Assembly (NCBI GenBank): GCA_948474755.1
Contig: CAOLHI010000254.1
Location: 434,001-498,000, forward strand
Direction of reading: 5' to 3'
Source: Ctenosaura bakeri
Taxonomy: Eukaryota > Chordata > Lepidosauria > Squamata > Iguanidae
DNA: 64,000 bases
Every line of letters starts with the position of its first letter. The stretch's first letter is position 1. The notes below the pieces were generated by a model. It saw only the letters and a program-made list of their open reading frames with translations, searched no databases and was not told the origin of the DNA. Positions 32,079 to 39,894 of the stretch are shown here, in pieces. Position numbers and translations under genes: made by a program.

Positions 32079-33970
32079 TGGAGGGCCAGGCGTGGCAGGT
32101 CCGGATGGAGGACTCGGCCGCCGGAGTGGGAGAGCAGGTCCGGTGTCGGTGGCAACCGGAGCAGGTCGTCTCGCGCGGCTTGTAGCAGGGGTGCGAACCA
32201 ATGTTGCCTCGGCCAGTACGGGGCTACCAGGATCGCGTCGGCTCGGTCGGCGAGGATCTTCGATATCGTCCGGCCGAGCAGCGGGAACGGCGGGAACGCG
32301 TAGAGGAGTTCCCCGGTCCACGGAAACTGGAAAGCGTCCCCGATGGAGGCACGATCGTGGCCCGCTCTGGAACAGAATCGGCGACACTTCGCGTTTTCCC
32401 TGGTCGCGAAGAGGTCGATCGATGGTTCGCCCCAGCGGTCCCGAATCAGTCTGAACGCCTCTCCGGAGAGAGACCATTCGTGATGGGATGAGGTGTCCCT
32501 GCTGAGGGCGTCTGCCGTGGTGTTCTCCTGCCCGGCCAGGTGAACCGCCACGGGATGCGTGTGCAGGCGAATGCACCATTCCCACAGGTCGAGCGCGATG
32601 TCGAGCAGGGTCGTGGAATGAGTCCCACCTTGTCTGTTGATGTAGCAGACGGCGGTGGTGTTGTCCGTCAGAATCAGGACCGTGCGCCCCGCCACGGCAT
32701 GGCGGAACGCCCGTAGGGCTTTCCAGACGGCGAGCAGCTCCAGCGCGTTGATATGGAGAGCGGTCTCGTCGTCGGTCCATCTGTCGCGGACTCTGAGATC
32801 GCCGCAGTGGGCACCCCATCCATACAGGGAGGCGTCGGTCGTTACCGTCACCTTCGGTGTCGGCTGTTGGAAAGGCATCCCTGACATGAGATTGCGTCGC
32901 GACTGCCACCATCGGAGGGATGAGCGGACGTCTCCCGGCAGCTGCAGTCGGAGTGTCTGTTCGTCTCGCAGGGGGTCGAATATGCGGACGAACCAGTGTT
33001 GAAGAGGTCTTGCTCTCAGCCTGGCGAGATATGTCACAGCGGTCGTCGCAGCCATGTAGCCCAAGAGCTGCTGGACGCTTCTCGCAGATAACGTCGGGGC
33101 CGTACGAGCGTGAGCGGCGGCCCGGATCAAGGTTTGTGCTCGAGACTCTGGTAGGTACGCCCTGGCGGAGGTAGAGTCGAGCGTCGCCCCGATGAAGTCC
33201 AAGATCCTCGCCGGCTCGAGGTGGGACTTCTTCGGATTCACTCGTAGACCAAGGCGGGTCAGGAGTGACAACGTCATGTGGACGTCGTGGTAAAGTCTCT
33301 GTTTGCAGGACGCCACCAACAGCCAATCGTCGAGGTAGGGGAAGACGGAAGCGCCCTTCGTCCGCAGGTAGGATACCACCGGGGCCATGCACTTGGTGAA
33401 GACCCTTGGGGCAGTCGAGAGTCCGAACGGCAGCACCTTGTACTGGTAACAGGTGTCGTCGACTGCGAAGCGGAGGTACCGTCTGTGCTGCGGGCGAATG
33501 GCGATATGGAAGTATGCGTCTCGGAGATCGATGGAGGCGAACCAGTCCCCTCGATGTAGGAAGGGTAGGATCGACGGTATCGTGACCATCTTGAACCTTT
33601 TGGGGCGGATGTAGTAGTTCACCCCTCTGAGGTCTAGGATCGGCCGGAGGGTACCGTCGGCTTTCGGTACCGTGAAGTACCTGGAGAAGAAGCCGGTGGT
33701 CTTGGCCTCTTGCGGGAGCTGCTCGATCGCCCCTTTCTGGAGGAGGGATTGGATCTCTTCCAGGAGGGCCGGACTCGACGGCGTGGAGTAGTAAACGCCG
33801 CGAGGAGGAATATCGAGAAACTCGATGGCGTAGCCAAGACGGACGATGGAAAGCACCCAAGAGTCCGTAGTGACAAACTGCCACTCCGCTAGGTGTCGAG
33901 CGAGAGTCGGTCGGTCTCCGAGCGCTGATGGTAGGCTGAAGAGTGGGTGTTGGTGGGTCCTGCCAGGCAC
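32057..33970 (-). CDS. DIRS reverse transcriptase-RNase H (Pol)
   Basis: The frame gives 637 residues if counted from the GTG at 33970, but there is no ATG near the start and the frame is open back to 34183, just after the stop of the long Gag frame. RT motifs are PKADGTLRPILDLRGVN (about residues 102-118), SIDLRDAYFH (D148, first catalytic Asp), PFGLSTAP (181-188) and FPYLDDWLL (YLDD 212-215). RNase H residues are DASLYGWG (D379), NALELLAV (E411), LTDNTTA (D436) and TADALS (D487). After RNase H comes a region of about 120 residues with YAFPPFPLL (558-566), the position of the methyltransferase-like domain of DIRS elements, with a weak motif. All catalytic residues of RT and RNase H are present. 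It ends at a TAG overlapping the recombinase frame. Confidence 0.94.
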   Translation of the reverse strand: MPGRTHQHPLFSLPSALGDRPTLARHLAEWQFVTTDSWVLSIVRLGYAIEFLDIPPRGVYYSTPSSPALLEEIQSLLQKGAIEQLPQEAKTTGFFSRYFTVPKADGTLRPILDLRGVNYYIRPKRFKMVTIPSILPFLHRGDWFASIDLRDAYFHIAIRPQHRRYLRFAVDDTCYQYKVLPFGLSTAPRVFTKCMAPVVSYLRTKGASVFPYLDDWLLVASCKQRLYHDVHMTLSLLTRLGLRVNPKKSHLEPARILDFIGATLDSTSARAYLPESRAQTLIRAAAHARTAPTLSARSVQQLLGYMAATTAVTYLARLRARPLQHWFVRIFDPLRDEQTLRLQLPGDVRSSLRWWQSRRNLMSGMPFQQPTPKVTVTTDASLYGWGAHCGDLRVRDRWTDDETALHINALELLAVWKALRAFRHAVAGRTVLILTDNTTAVCYINRQGGTHSTTLLDIALDLWEWCIRLHTHPVAVHLAGQENTTADALSRDTSSHHEWSLSGEAFRLIRDRWGEPSIDLFATRENAKCRRFCSRAGHDRASIGDAFQFPWTGELLYAFPPFPLLGRTISKILADRADAILVAPYWPRQHWFAPLLQAARDDLLRLPPTPDLLSHSGGRVLHPDLPRLALHAWRISH

Positions 33971-33977
33971 GTCAAAA
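33971..33977 (-). promoter_or_regulatory. candidate +1 frameshift site between Gag C-terminal frame and Pol
   Basis: On the minus strand the frame holding the Gag C-terminal part ends TTT TGA C. A +1 slip of the TTT codon re-pairs perfectly (TTT again) and continues as GAC GTG into the Pol frame. Slow UGA stops after a slippery codon, followed by C, are a known +1 shift context in other genes. Use here is inferred and not shown. Confidence 0.45.
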
Positions 33978-34340
33978 CCGAGACTTTGTCTCGGAGGAGG
34001 ACTTCTTCGACGAAGGCGGGCGCCGCCTAATCGTGCGTCTGGCCGATGAGCCGGAGGACGGTCTCGACTGTCCAGACTGGGCCGAACGCTGGAACGACGA
34101 GGTGGAAGATCGTCGCCAGGATGGGCGGAAGGTGGAGGCCCTGCGGGTCTGCGTGGCCGGCTGCAGCCCGATCTTTTTTGCGGTCAGTCTCGCCTTGACG
34201 AGATTGTCCAAAGCTTCGTCTGTGGACGAATTGAATAGGCCTTCACCGTCGAAGGGGAGATCTTCAATCCTCCTTCTGGTGTCCTCCTGGATGTCGGCCG
34301 GTCGAAGCCAAGCATGGCGGCGGAGGCCGACGGATCCGCC
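33972..34340 (-). CDS. DIRS Gag C-terminal segment in a shifted frame
   Basis: In the frame one base back from the long Gag frame, the minus strand reads GLRRHAWLRPADIQEDTRRR, then IEDLPFDGEGLFNSSTDEAL and DNLVKARLTAKKIGLQ, with a Ser/Arg-rich end before TGA at 33974-33972. From family knowledge this is the kind of sequence that ends DIRS Gag proteins, whereas the long Gag frame over the same stretch looks unlike protein. So either a single-base change in this copy split Gag, with the switch at about 34310-34345, or a shift occurs in translation. No slippery heptamer is seen near the switch, which favours a mutation. The open frame itself begins at about 34511. Confidence 0.7.
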   Translation of the reverse strand, partial: GGSVGLRRHAWLRPADIQEDTRRRIEDLPFDGEGLFNSSTDEALDNLVKARLTAKKIGLQPATQTRRASTFRPSWRRSSTSSFQRSAQSGQSRPSSGSSARRTIRRRPPSSKKSSSETKSRF

Positions 34341-36442
34341 ATGACCCGGGAGGCGATCTCCACTGCGTGCCGGGAGGAGGCCATCTGGTGCCGAGCGATG
34401 GAGATAGCCTCGTTGAAGATCACGGAGGAGGCTTGGCGGATGTCCTCCGGTACCGCTTCCATCGCTGGTTGCAGGCGATCGAGCACTTTCTTCAGGTATG
34501 CCGCGAGGCAAGCCTGAGTGTTGGACAGCCTGATCTGCAAGGAGGCAGCTGAATAGAACCTCCTTGCGTAGGCGTCCAACTTCCTGCCCTCTTTGTCCGG
34601 CGGGGTGGTGTGTTGCCTGCCGGAGCCCTTCGTCTGCGCGGACTCGACGACCACAGAGTTCGGTGCAGGGTGATTAAATAGATAACCGGCGTTATCCTTC
34701 TGCACCCTGTAGAGGTGTTCTAACCGCTGCGGTATCGGCTGAGCCGAGGCCGGTCTATCCCAGGCGGCCTTCACCAGTCTGGATACCCGGGGCAGGAGAG
34801 GCAGCGGGGCCGTGGAAGGTCGCTTCTCCTCGAAAACGGAGAAGGCTGGATCGTCATCCTCCGGCTCCGCATCGGCGATCTTAAGGCCGAGGGTAGTGGC
34901 CATGCGGAGCAGCATCGCAGAGAACTGGTGGACGTCCTCTGGAGCAGAATCTGGGATCGGGTCCCCGAATCCCAACGGAGGAGACTCCTGGGAGGCCGCC
35001 TCAGACACCTCAGACTCCGCACTCGAGTCGTACGACTCCGAGCTCGGTGAGTCCTCTCGCCGCTCGCTCTCCGGCTCCTTCGTAGTCGCCGCAGGTGTTG
35101 CCTTCCTAGGCTTCTCCGCAGCCGGGGCGGTGGTAGCAGCAGCGTCCCGCTTGGGATGGCTGACCACTGACTTCACCCTCTTGGTGGTGACCGGGGTAGT
35201 CTGGCAGGCTGACGTCGTCGTAGCCCGCTCAGTCACCACCGACTCCGTAGGGCGCGTCGCCGTTGCCGTGACCCTAGGAGGTGGCGATATCGCCCGATAC
35301 CGTGGTGAAGGCTCCCTCGCCCTATGATATCGAGGGGAGGGAGAGCGGCTGAAGGAGCGGCGGTCCGACGGAGATCGGCTTCGGCGTCGACGGTACCGAG
35401 CCTTGTCCCCTCTAGGCGAGCGCGATTCGCGCTGTCGACGAGGTGACCGGGACCTCCGGAAGGTCTCCCAATGACTCGGGCCACGATGGTACCGATCCCG
35501 GTACGATGGCGAATGCGACCGATAGGAGGCCGGGCGCTCTCTCCATTCAGATTCCCTCGCGTACCTGGCCACGTAGGACGCCGAGGTGTATCTGGAGGCA
35601 GACGAGCGAGGTTGTTCCTCTCTTGTCTCCCTCGGAGGCGGCGAGGCCACCGGACGCTCGGAAGAGCGGGACCGGGACCTGAAGGAGGTCGAACGCCGCT
35701 CCGGAGAAGCAGAGGGCTCTCTCTGCTGCAGGTCGGCCGACCTGCGACGGCTAAGAGGGCGGTGGCGCTCCTCCACCAGGGTTGGAGGGTCTGCCACAGG
35801 CGAGTCCGGGCGCTGTTGGGGAACGTCCTCGATCTCATCCTCTGAGAGGTCGACGGACTCGCCTCGCCCTTTGGAAGGCTGCTGAGTAGGAGGAGGAGTA
35901 GGAGGTTGAGCGTCCCCAGCCGGGGAGCGCTTCTTTTCCTTCTTCTTCTTCTTCTTCTCCTTCTCCTTGCCCTTGCCTCCGTCCGGAGCAGGGCGCTTTT
36001 TTGCCGGCGTCTCCGTAAGGGGAGCCTCAGCCTTCCTCGCCGTCGAGGATCCTTTCGCTGACTTGGCAGCCGCCGACAGCTTCGGGATCCTCGGTAACGC
36101 CGAGATCGGCGTTTTCGCCGGTACCGAGCCCGATACCGACGAGGTGGACGGAACGGCAGCCGCCGATACCGTCGATGGCGTGGTCGTCTTCTTGTCGGCC
36201 ATCTTGGAAGTGGAGGTCTCGTCTATCGCCCGCAGAGACTGTTCCCAACAATAAGATTTGAGTCTCGCGGAGCGGTTGCGAAGAGTTTGGGGAGTAAAAT
36301 CCCTGCAAATTGGGCAAGTCCGGATGTTGTGGGACTCGCCCAAACAGAAGAGACACTCCTTATGGCCGTCGTTGAGGGCAACCTTGCGGCCGCAGGACAC
36401 GCACTTCTTAAAGAGCGCGGACATAAGACGAAGAAACGCCAA
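34184..36442 (-). CDS. DIRS Gag-like ORF1 (752 codons)
   Basis: It starts at an ATG about 160 bp inside the right inverted repeat. An N-terminal cysteine/histidine cluster, KCVSCGRKVALNDGHKECLF then CLGESHNIRTCPIC (C14, C17, H27, C30, C33, H38, C43, C46), resembles the zinc-binding start of DIRS Gag proteins. A Lys-rich run (about 157-172) and a long Arg/Ser/Pro-rich region (about 231-392, with RSRSRSSERP, RRSRSPRRQRESRSPRGDK and SFSRSPSPRYHR) follow. A helical part (about 500-700, including AISIARHQMASSRHAVEIAS) is the likely assembly region. From about residue 700 the frame becomes unlike protein because the true continuation is in another frame. It stops at TGA 34186-34184, and the same frame is open again directly after that stop and becomes Pol. 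Role inferred: packaging of element RNA. Confidence 0.85.
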   Translation of the reverse strand: MAFLRLMSALFKKCVSCGRKVALNDGHKECLFCLGESHNIRTCPICRDFTPQTLRNRSARLKSYCWEQSLRAIDETSTSKMADKKTTTPSTVSAAAVPSTSSVSGSVPAKTPISALPRIPKLSAAAKSAKGSSTARKAEAPLTETPAKKRPAPDGGKGKEKEKKKKKKEKKRSPAGDAQPPTPPPTQQPSKGRGESVDLSEDEIEDVPQQRPDSPVADPPTLVEERHRPLSRRRSADLQQREPSASPERRSTSFRSRSRSSERPVASPPPRETREEQPRSSASRYTSASYVARYARESEWRERPASYRSHSPSYRDRYHRGPSHWETFRRSRSPRRQRESRSPRGDKARYRRRRSRSPSDRRSFSRSPSPRYHRAREPSPRYRAISPPPRVTATATRPTESVVTERATTTSACQTTPVTTKRVKSVVSHPKRDAAATTAPAAEKPRKATPAATTKEPESERREDSPSSESYDSSAESEVSEAASQESPPLGFGDPIPDSAPEDVHQFSAMLLRMATTLGLKIADAEPEDDDPAFSVFEEKRPSTAPLPLLPRVSRLVKAAWDRPASAQPIPQRLEHLYRVQKDNAGYLFNHPAPNSVVVESAQTKGSGRQHTTPPDKEGRKLDAYARRFYSAASLQIRLSNTQACLAAYLKKVLDRLQPAMEAVPEDIRQASSVIFNEAISIARHQMASSRHAVEIASRVMADPSASAAMLGFDRPTSRRTPEGGLKISPSTVKAYSIRPQTKLWTISSRRD

Positions 36443-36598
36443 ACTCCGAAATCCAAAAAGACGAAAACCCGAAGGGGGAGTCCGAAAGAGAGGTCAAAGA
36501 CAGTCCGAAAGTCCGTAAAACCGTGAAAAAACAGCAAGCCAAGCACGACGTGAGAGGAACAAACTAAAGAACCTTCCGTACGCGGCGGCGGACGAGAA

Positions 36599-36733
36599 AG
36601 AACTGAGGAGAGACCGTTGCTCGGCGGGAGGAGCATGCGCAGTACCGGCGTGGGGGAGGGGTTCCCGCCAAGCGAACAAGCTCTAGAAGTTTCCGAACGC
36701 TACCGCGCAGGCGCTAAAGCTCCTAGTGTATGA
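36599..36733. repeat. DIRS inverted terminal repeat, right
   Basis: 135 bp, identical in reverse complement to 30722-30856. It carries the region upstream of Gag on the minus strand and so probably the element's promoter, although no TATA box is evident. Confidence 0.97.
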
Positions 36734-36757
36734 AGGCACAGAGACCACGAAGAAGAA

Positions 36758-36783
36758 TTTAACAGTACTATAGAAGAGGGAAT
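36758..36783. repeat. right copy of 26-bp direct repeat flanking DIRS
   Basis: Identical to 30645-30670 over 26 of 26 bases. It starts at the base after the element's last base as fixed by the internal complementary region. Confidence 0.97.
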
Positions 36784-38097
36784 TTCTAGGTTTCATGACA
36801 ACTTATAACTGCTGAATTAAAGGTGTATCAGCTATATCTTCTTCATTCAGCTACCCTGCAAAGCATCATTAGACTTGTTCTCCTAACTCTAAAATTATAG
36901 GCTGCACACAGACACCCAGGTGTTGTTTTGTGGTCTCCCTAACAAAGCCTCTATACCCCCCCCCACTTATTTTGAAAGGGAGAGGTCATTTACAAGCTTG
37001 AGTGATTTACAAGACTTAGTCCTCCTGGAATGACAGAGAGCAGTAAGATAGCCCCAGTTCATCAAAAACAAAACAAAGGGGCCAAAATAAACAGAAATGG
37101 AAACCTGATGTTACTTCCAGTTTCATATTTAACTGATTCTGGGGCTGGCCTTTCAGGGACAAAAACTGGTACTTACACCCTCCATAATAGCCCATCTTGT
37201 TCTAAATCATGGTTTAGCATTATATTAAGAGGAGGCCTTTGTTTTAAACAGCCTTAGTAACGTACTCAAAAAGATAAGGGTAAAAAGATAGAACTAAAAT
37301 AAGAAAAATCTATCTCCAACAAACAATTGTTCTGGTAGACCACTGCTACGTGTTTGTAGTTTGAAGATGTGCCTAACTCTTGCTTTTTACATCAGAATTA
37401 TCCCTTTTTATTTATGACATTTTGAAGACTTTTATTTTTCCTGAACTAATCACAGAAAAGGGAAAGCGTATGTCATATGTACTGCTCAGGAAAAGGAAAC
37501 AGAATAAACTGATCAATGTAGCAGACATACTCTTCTCCACAGCAAGCAGCATACAGAGATAAACAAGCATTTCACAGGATACATATTTGTATTCGTAAGC
37601 CACTGCATTTTTAAAATTTTATTTGTGCTTCTTATATATTTTTGTCCAACATCTGTTATAAATGCCTTTGAGCAAAAATGAAAGATGAAAAATCAAGAAC
37701 TCCAAGGACAATTGTGCAATGATATCTAAGTCAAACAGTACTTGAAACCCCTGAGATTTTGACAAGGCATCACCACCAGAATAAGGCAGATATTTTTTAG
37801 CTGTTCAACAGAAAATATAGACAAATAGAGATATAACAATATGGACAGCAATTAGTTCCAATACCAACTTTGCTGCCAAACTGCATTTATAAATTCCAAG
37901 TACTTTGGTAGGTACTAACTATAAAGCATATCTGTATGAAATTTGTTTTCGATCTTCAAAAGAGTCTTTTATTTATTTAATCTTCATTCAAAAGATTATA
38001 AGAATAAAATAGAATAAAATAAAATAAAGCACAAAACCATCTCAGCATCATCCTAAATGCTGGGTCACACAAGTACAAAATAAGAATAAATACTTAC
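36784..38097. other. intron 2, no recognised feature
   Basis: AT-rich sequence between the DIRS insertion and exon 2. There is a short C-run at about 36956-36964. No coding or repeat signature was recognised. Confidence 0.45.
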
Positions 38098-38148
38098 TCT
38101 CAGTCTAACGCAGCCTCGCCTTGATCCCCGCATCATTTTGTCCTTTGA
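38098..38148 (-). CDS. OSBPL9: OSBPL9 coding exon 2 (PH domain)
   Basis: This 51-bp exon of 17 whole codons reads SKDKMMRGSRRGCVRLR. Its acceptor is TTCTTGTTTCAG ending at 38149 and its donor is GTAAGTA starting at 38097, so both flanking introns are phase 0. It supplies the basic loop and strand of the PH domain that follow the LLSYYT end of exon 1. This matches ORP9 by family recognition. It is too short to stand out as an open frame and was found from the splice sites and peptide. Confidence 0.95.
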
Positions 38149-39890
38149 CTGAAACAAGAAAATAATCATTTTAGCAATAGCACACCACTACAAATTGAAG
38201 AATGGTGTTATCATTTTTATAATTACATTATCAACAGGTTTGTTGTTCTTTACAAGTATAAACATGGTGAAAAAAGTAGATTATCTTCTTTTACATAGGA
38301 TACAGAACATTATGTACACACTGAATGTTCCTGTATAAAGAAGCCCAGAAAACTCCTTAATACTTATTTATAAGAAATGTTGATCCAGAGTTCTCCTCCC
38401 TTGCTTCCAAGTAACAAAGTATACAAACGAGATTGTTCAACGTATGCTAAAAGTCTGAAGGAATAAGTTTTGTGGAATAAAGGAGAAACCACAGAAAATA
38501 TATGAGGGCTTCCTCTCTCCCTCTCTTTGATACAAGGTGGGCAGCACAGATGCAATAAAACTTCCTCATAGTTCTATGGGGCAGAAGTTAAGCTATGTCC
38601 TTCATTCCTAATAGTCCAACTACTGGAAATGGCTGTAAGTCACCAGCTATTTTTCTTAATGATTTTGGAATCTCTATAAATTAGTTTCTTTTATGTGTGC
38701 ATCCCAGATGACCGCCAGATGTTTTGCAATACAGTGTACATAATACATTTGGCCAACATGGATAATGGTCAGGGATTATACAAATTGCAGTCTCTAATAT
38801 CTAGAGGGTAGCAGGTTACACATTCCTGCTCTAGACAGTGAATCCCAAAGGTACTTCAGACAAAAAGCATTAGACGACACATTGGAAGTTGAAAAACAAT
38901 TACTTGCCAGCTGTAAAATTTAGGTTTAAGAGATCAGGGTGCTTAGCAGATTATTTTTCTAAGTTGAAACTAGGTGTACCTTAGCAACCAAATTGTTCCA
39001 CTATACAGAACATTGTAAACTCAGTTACAGTGAATAACTAAGTAGATGGTCTGGCAAGGCAAAATACGTTATTTGATTTTAAGGTCATAATTATATGAAG
39101 AATCAAGAAAATCAGCAGAGGCAGTAAAAACAAGACACAAGACTCAATTCCAAACACATTTTTCTTTATTCAAATTGTCTCAGACACATATTTTCTTTCT
39201 TGTTAAGCATACAAGTCAATGTACATTCAAAACTTTATATTCAAAGTTAGGAGCACAGACACAATTGTGTTCTTTTGATTAAAAACAGAAGAAAATTTCT
39301 ATCGGCAGAACAAAAGGGCTAATCTCCTGTCCCTCTGCAGTCTTCCGTGTACTCCTAAAATATACTTTGGTGGGCTGGAAAACTCTCTGAAGCATATTTT
39401 CAAGTTTCCTCAAAAGCTGCACAGCTCGGGGTGAGAGGAATAAAATCACATTATATGAGTAGAATTCCACTGGCCCAATGTTGGATGTCAACCAGAATAA
39501 ATGCTATGAAATCAGTTGCTGAAACACATACTTTTATTCAAGATAAATGCAAGAAAGCTTGGGAATAACACCAACATGACACTCAACATTTTATTTATAG
39601 CCAGTGTACGATGTACTATCCACAACAAGAGAATCTATGCCCAGAGGACCAAGGCTTAGTTCTCACAAACAATAGAAGGAGTGGTAAACATGTCTTTCAG
39701 GCTACAGGCTAGGAATTCATGCTATTCATTATTTTTTCATACGATTATTCAATCCACTGAACACAGAAAACTCAATGCTAGGCACAAGAGGTGTAATCTA
39801 GCCTTATTTCTACTTTGCTATGTAAAAATCCTTTTCTGTTAAGCAACATTCCAGCACATGAGCCATAAACAGCAATCTGAAATAATACGA
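38149..39890. other. intron 1, no recognised feature
   Basis: AT-rich intronic sequence with no named repeat or coding motif. Confidence 0.45.
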
Positions 39891-39894
39891 TGAT

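Larger units (their letters stand above)
30671..36757 (-). mobile_element. complete DIRS-type tyrosine-recombinase retrotransposon
   Basis: This 6,087-bp, strongly GC-rich element is coded on the minus strand, in the same orientation as OSBPL9. It shows the full DIRS structure: 135-bp inverted terminal repeats that are identical (30722-30856 and 36599-36733), element ends that differ from each other, and an internal complementary region (30911-31007) matching both ends. Its frames in order are Gag (zinc-binding cysteines and RS-rich region), RT/RNase H, and a tyrosine recombinase. Identity of the repeats argues for a recent insertion. The outermost 5' part of Gag is intact, but the Gag C-terminal part lies in another frame (see separate entries). 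Boundaries are fixed twice, by the internal complementary region and by the flanking 26-bp repeat. Confidence 0.96.

Noticed and set aside
32079..33884. The upstream 600 residues of the 946-codon frame as a separate protein
   Set aside because: The stretch is the shifted frame of RT/RNase H and shows only Arg/Pro/Ser-rich shadow sequence. Only the part from about 32078 to 31044 is a recognisable recombinase.
31999..35885. Plus-strand open frames across the DIRS element (60-171 codons)
   Set aside because: They are antisense shadows of Gag, Pol and recombinase in GC-rich sequence with no motif of their own.
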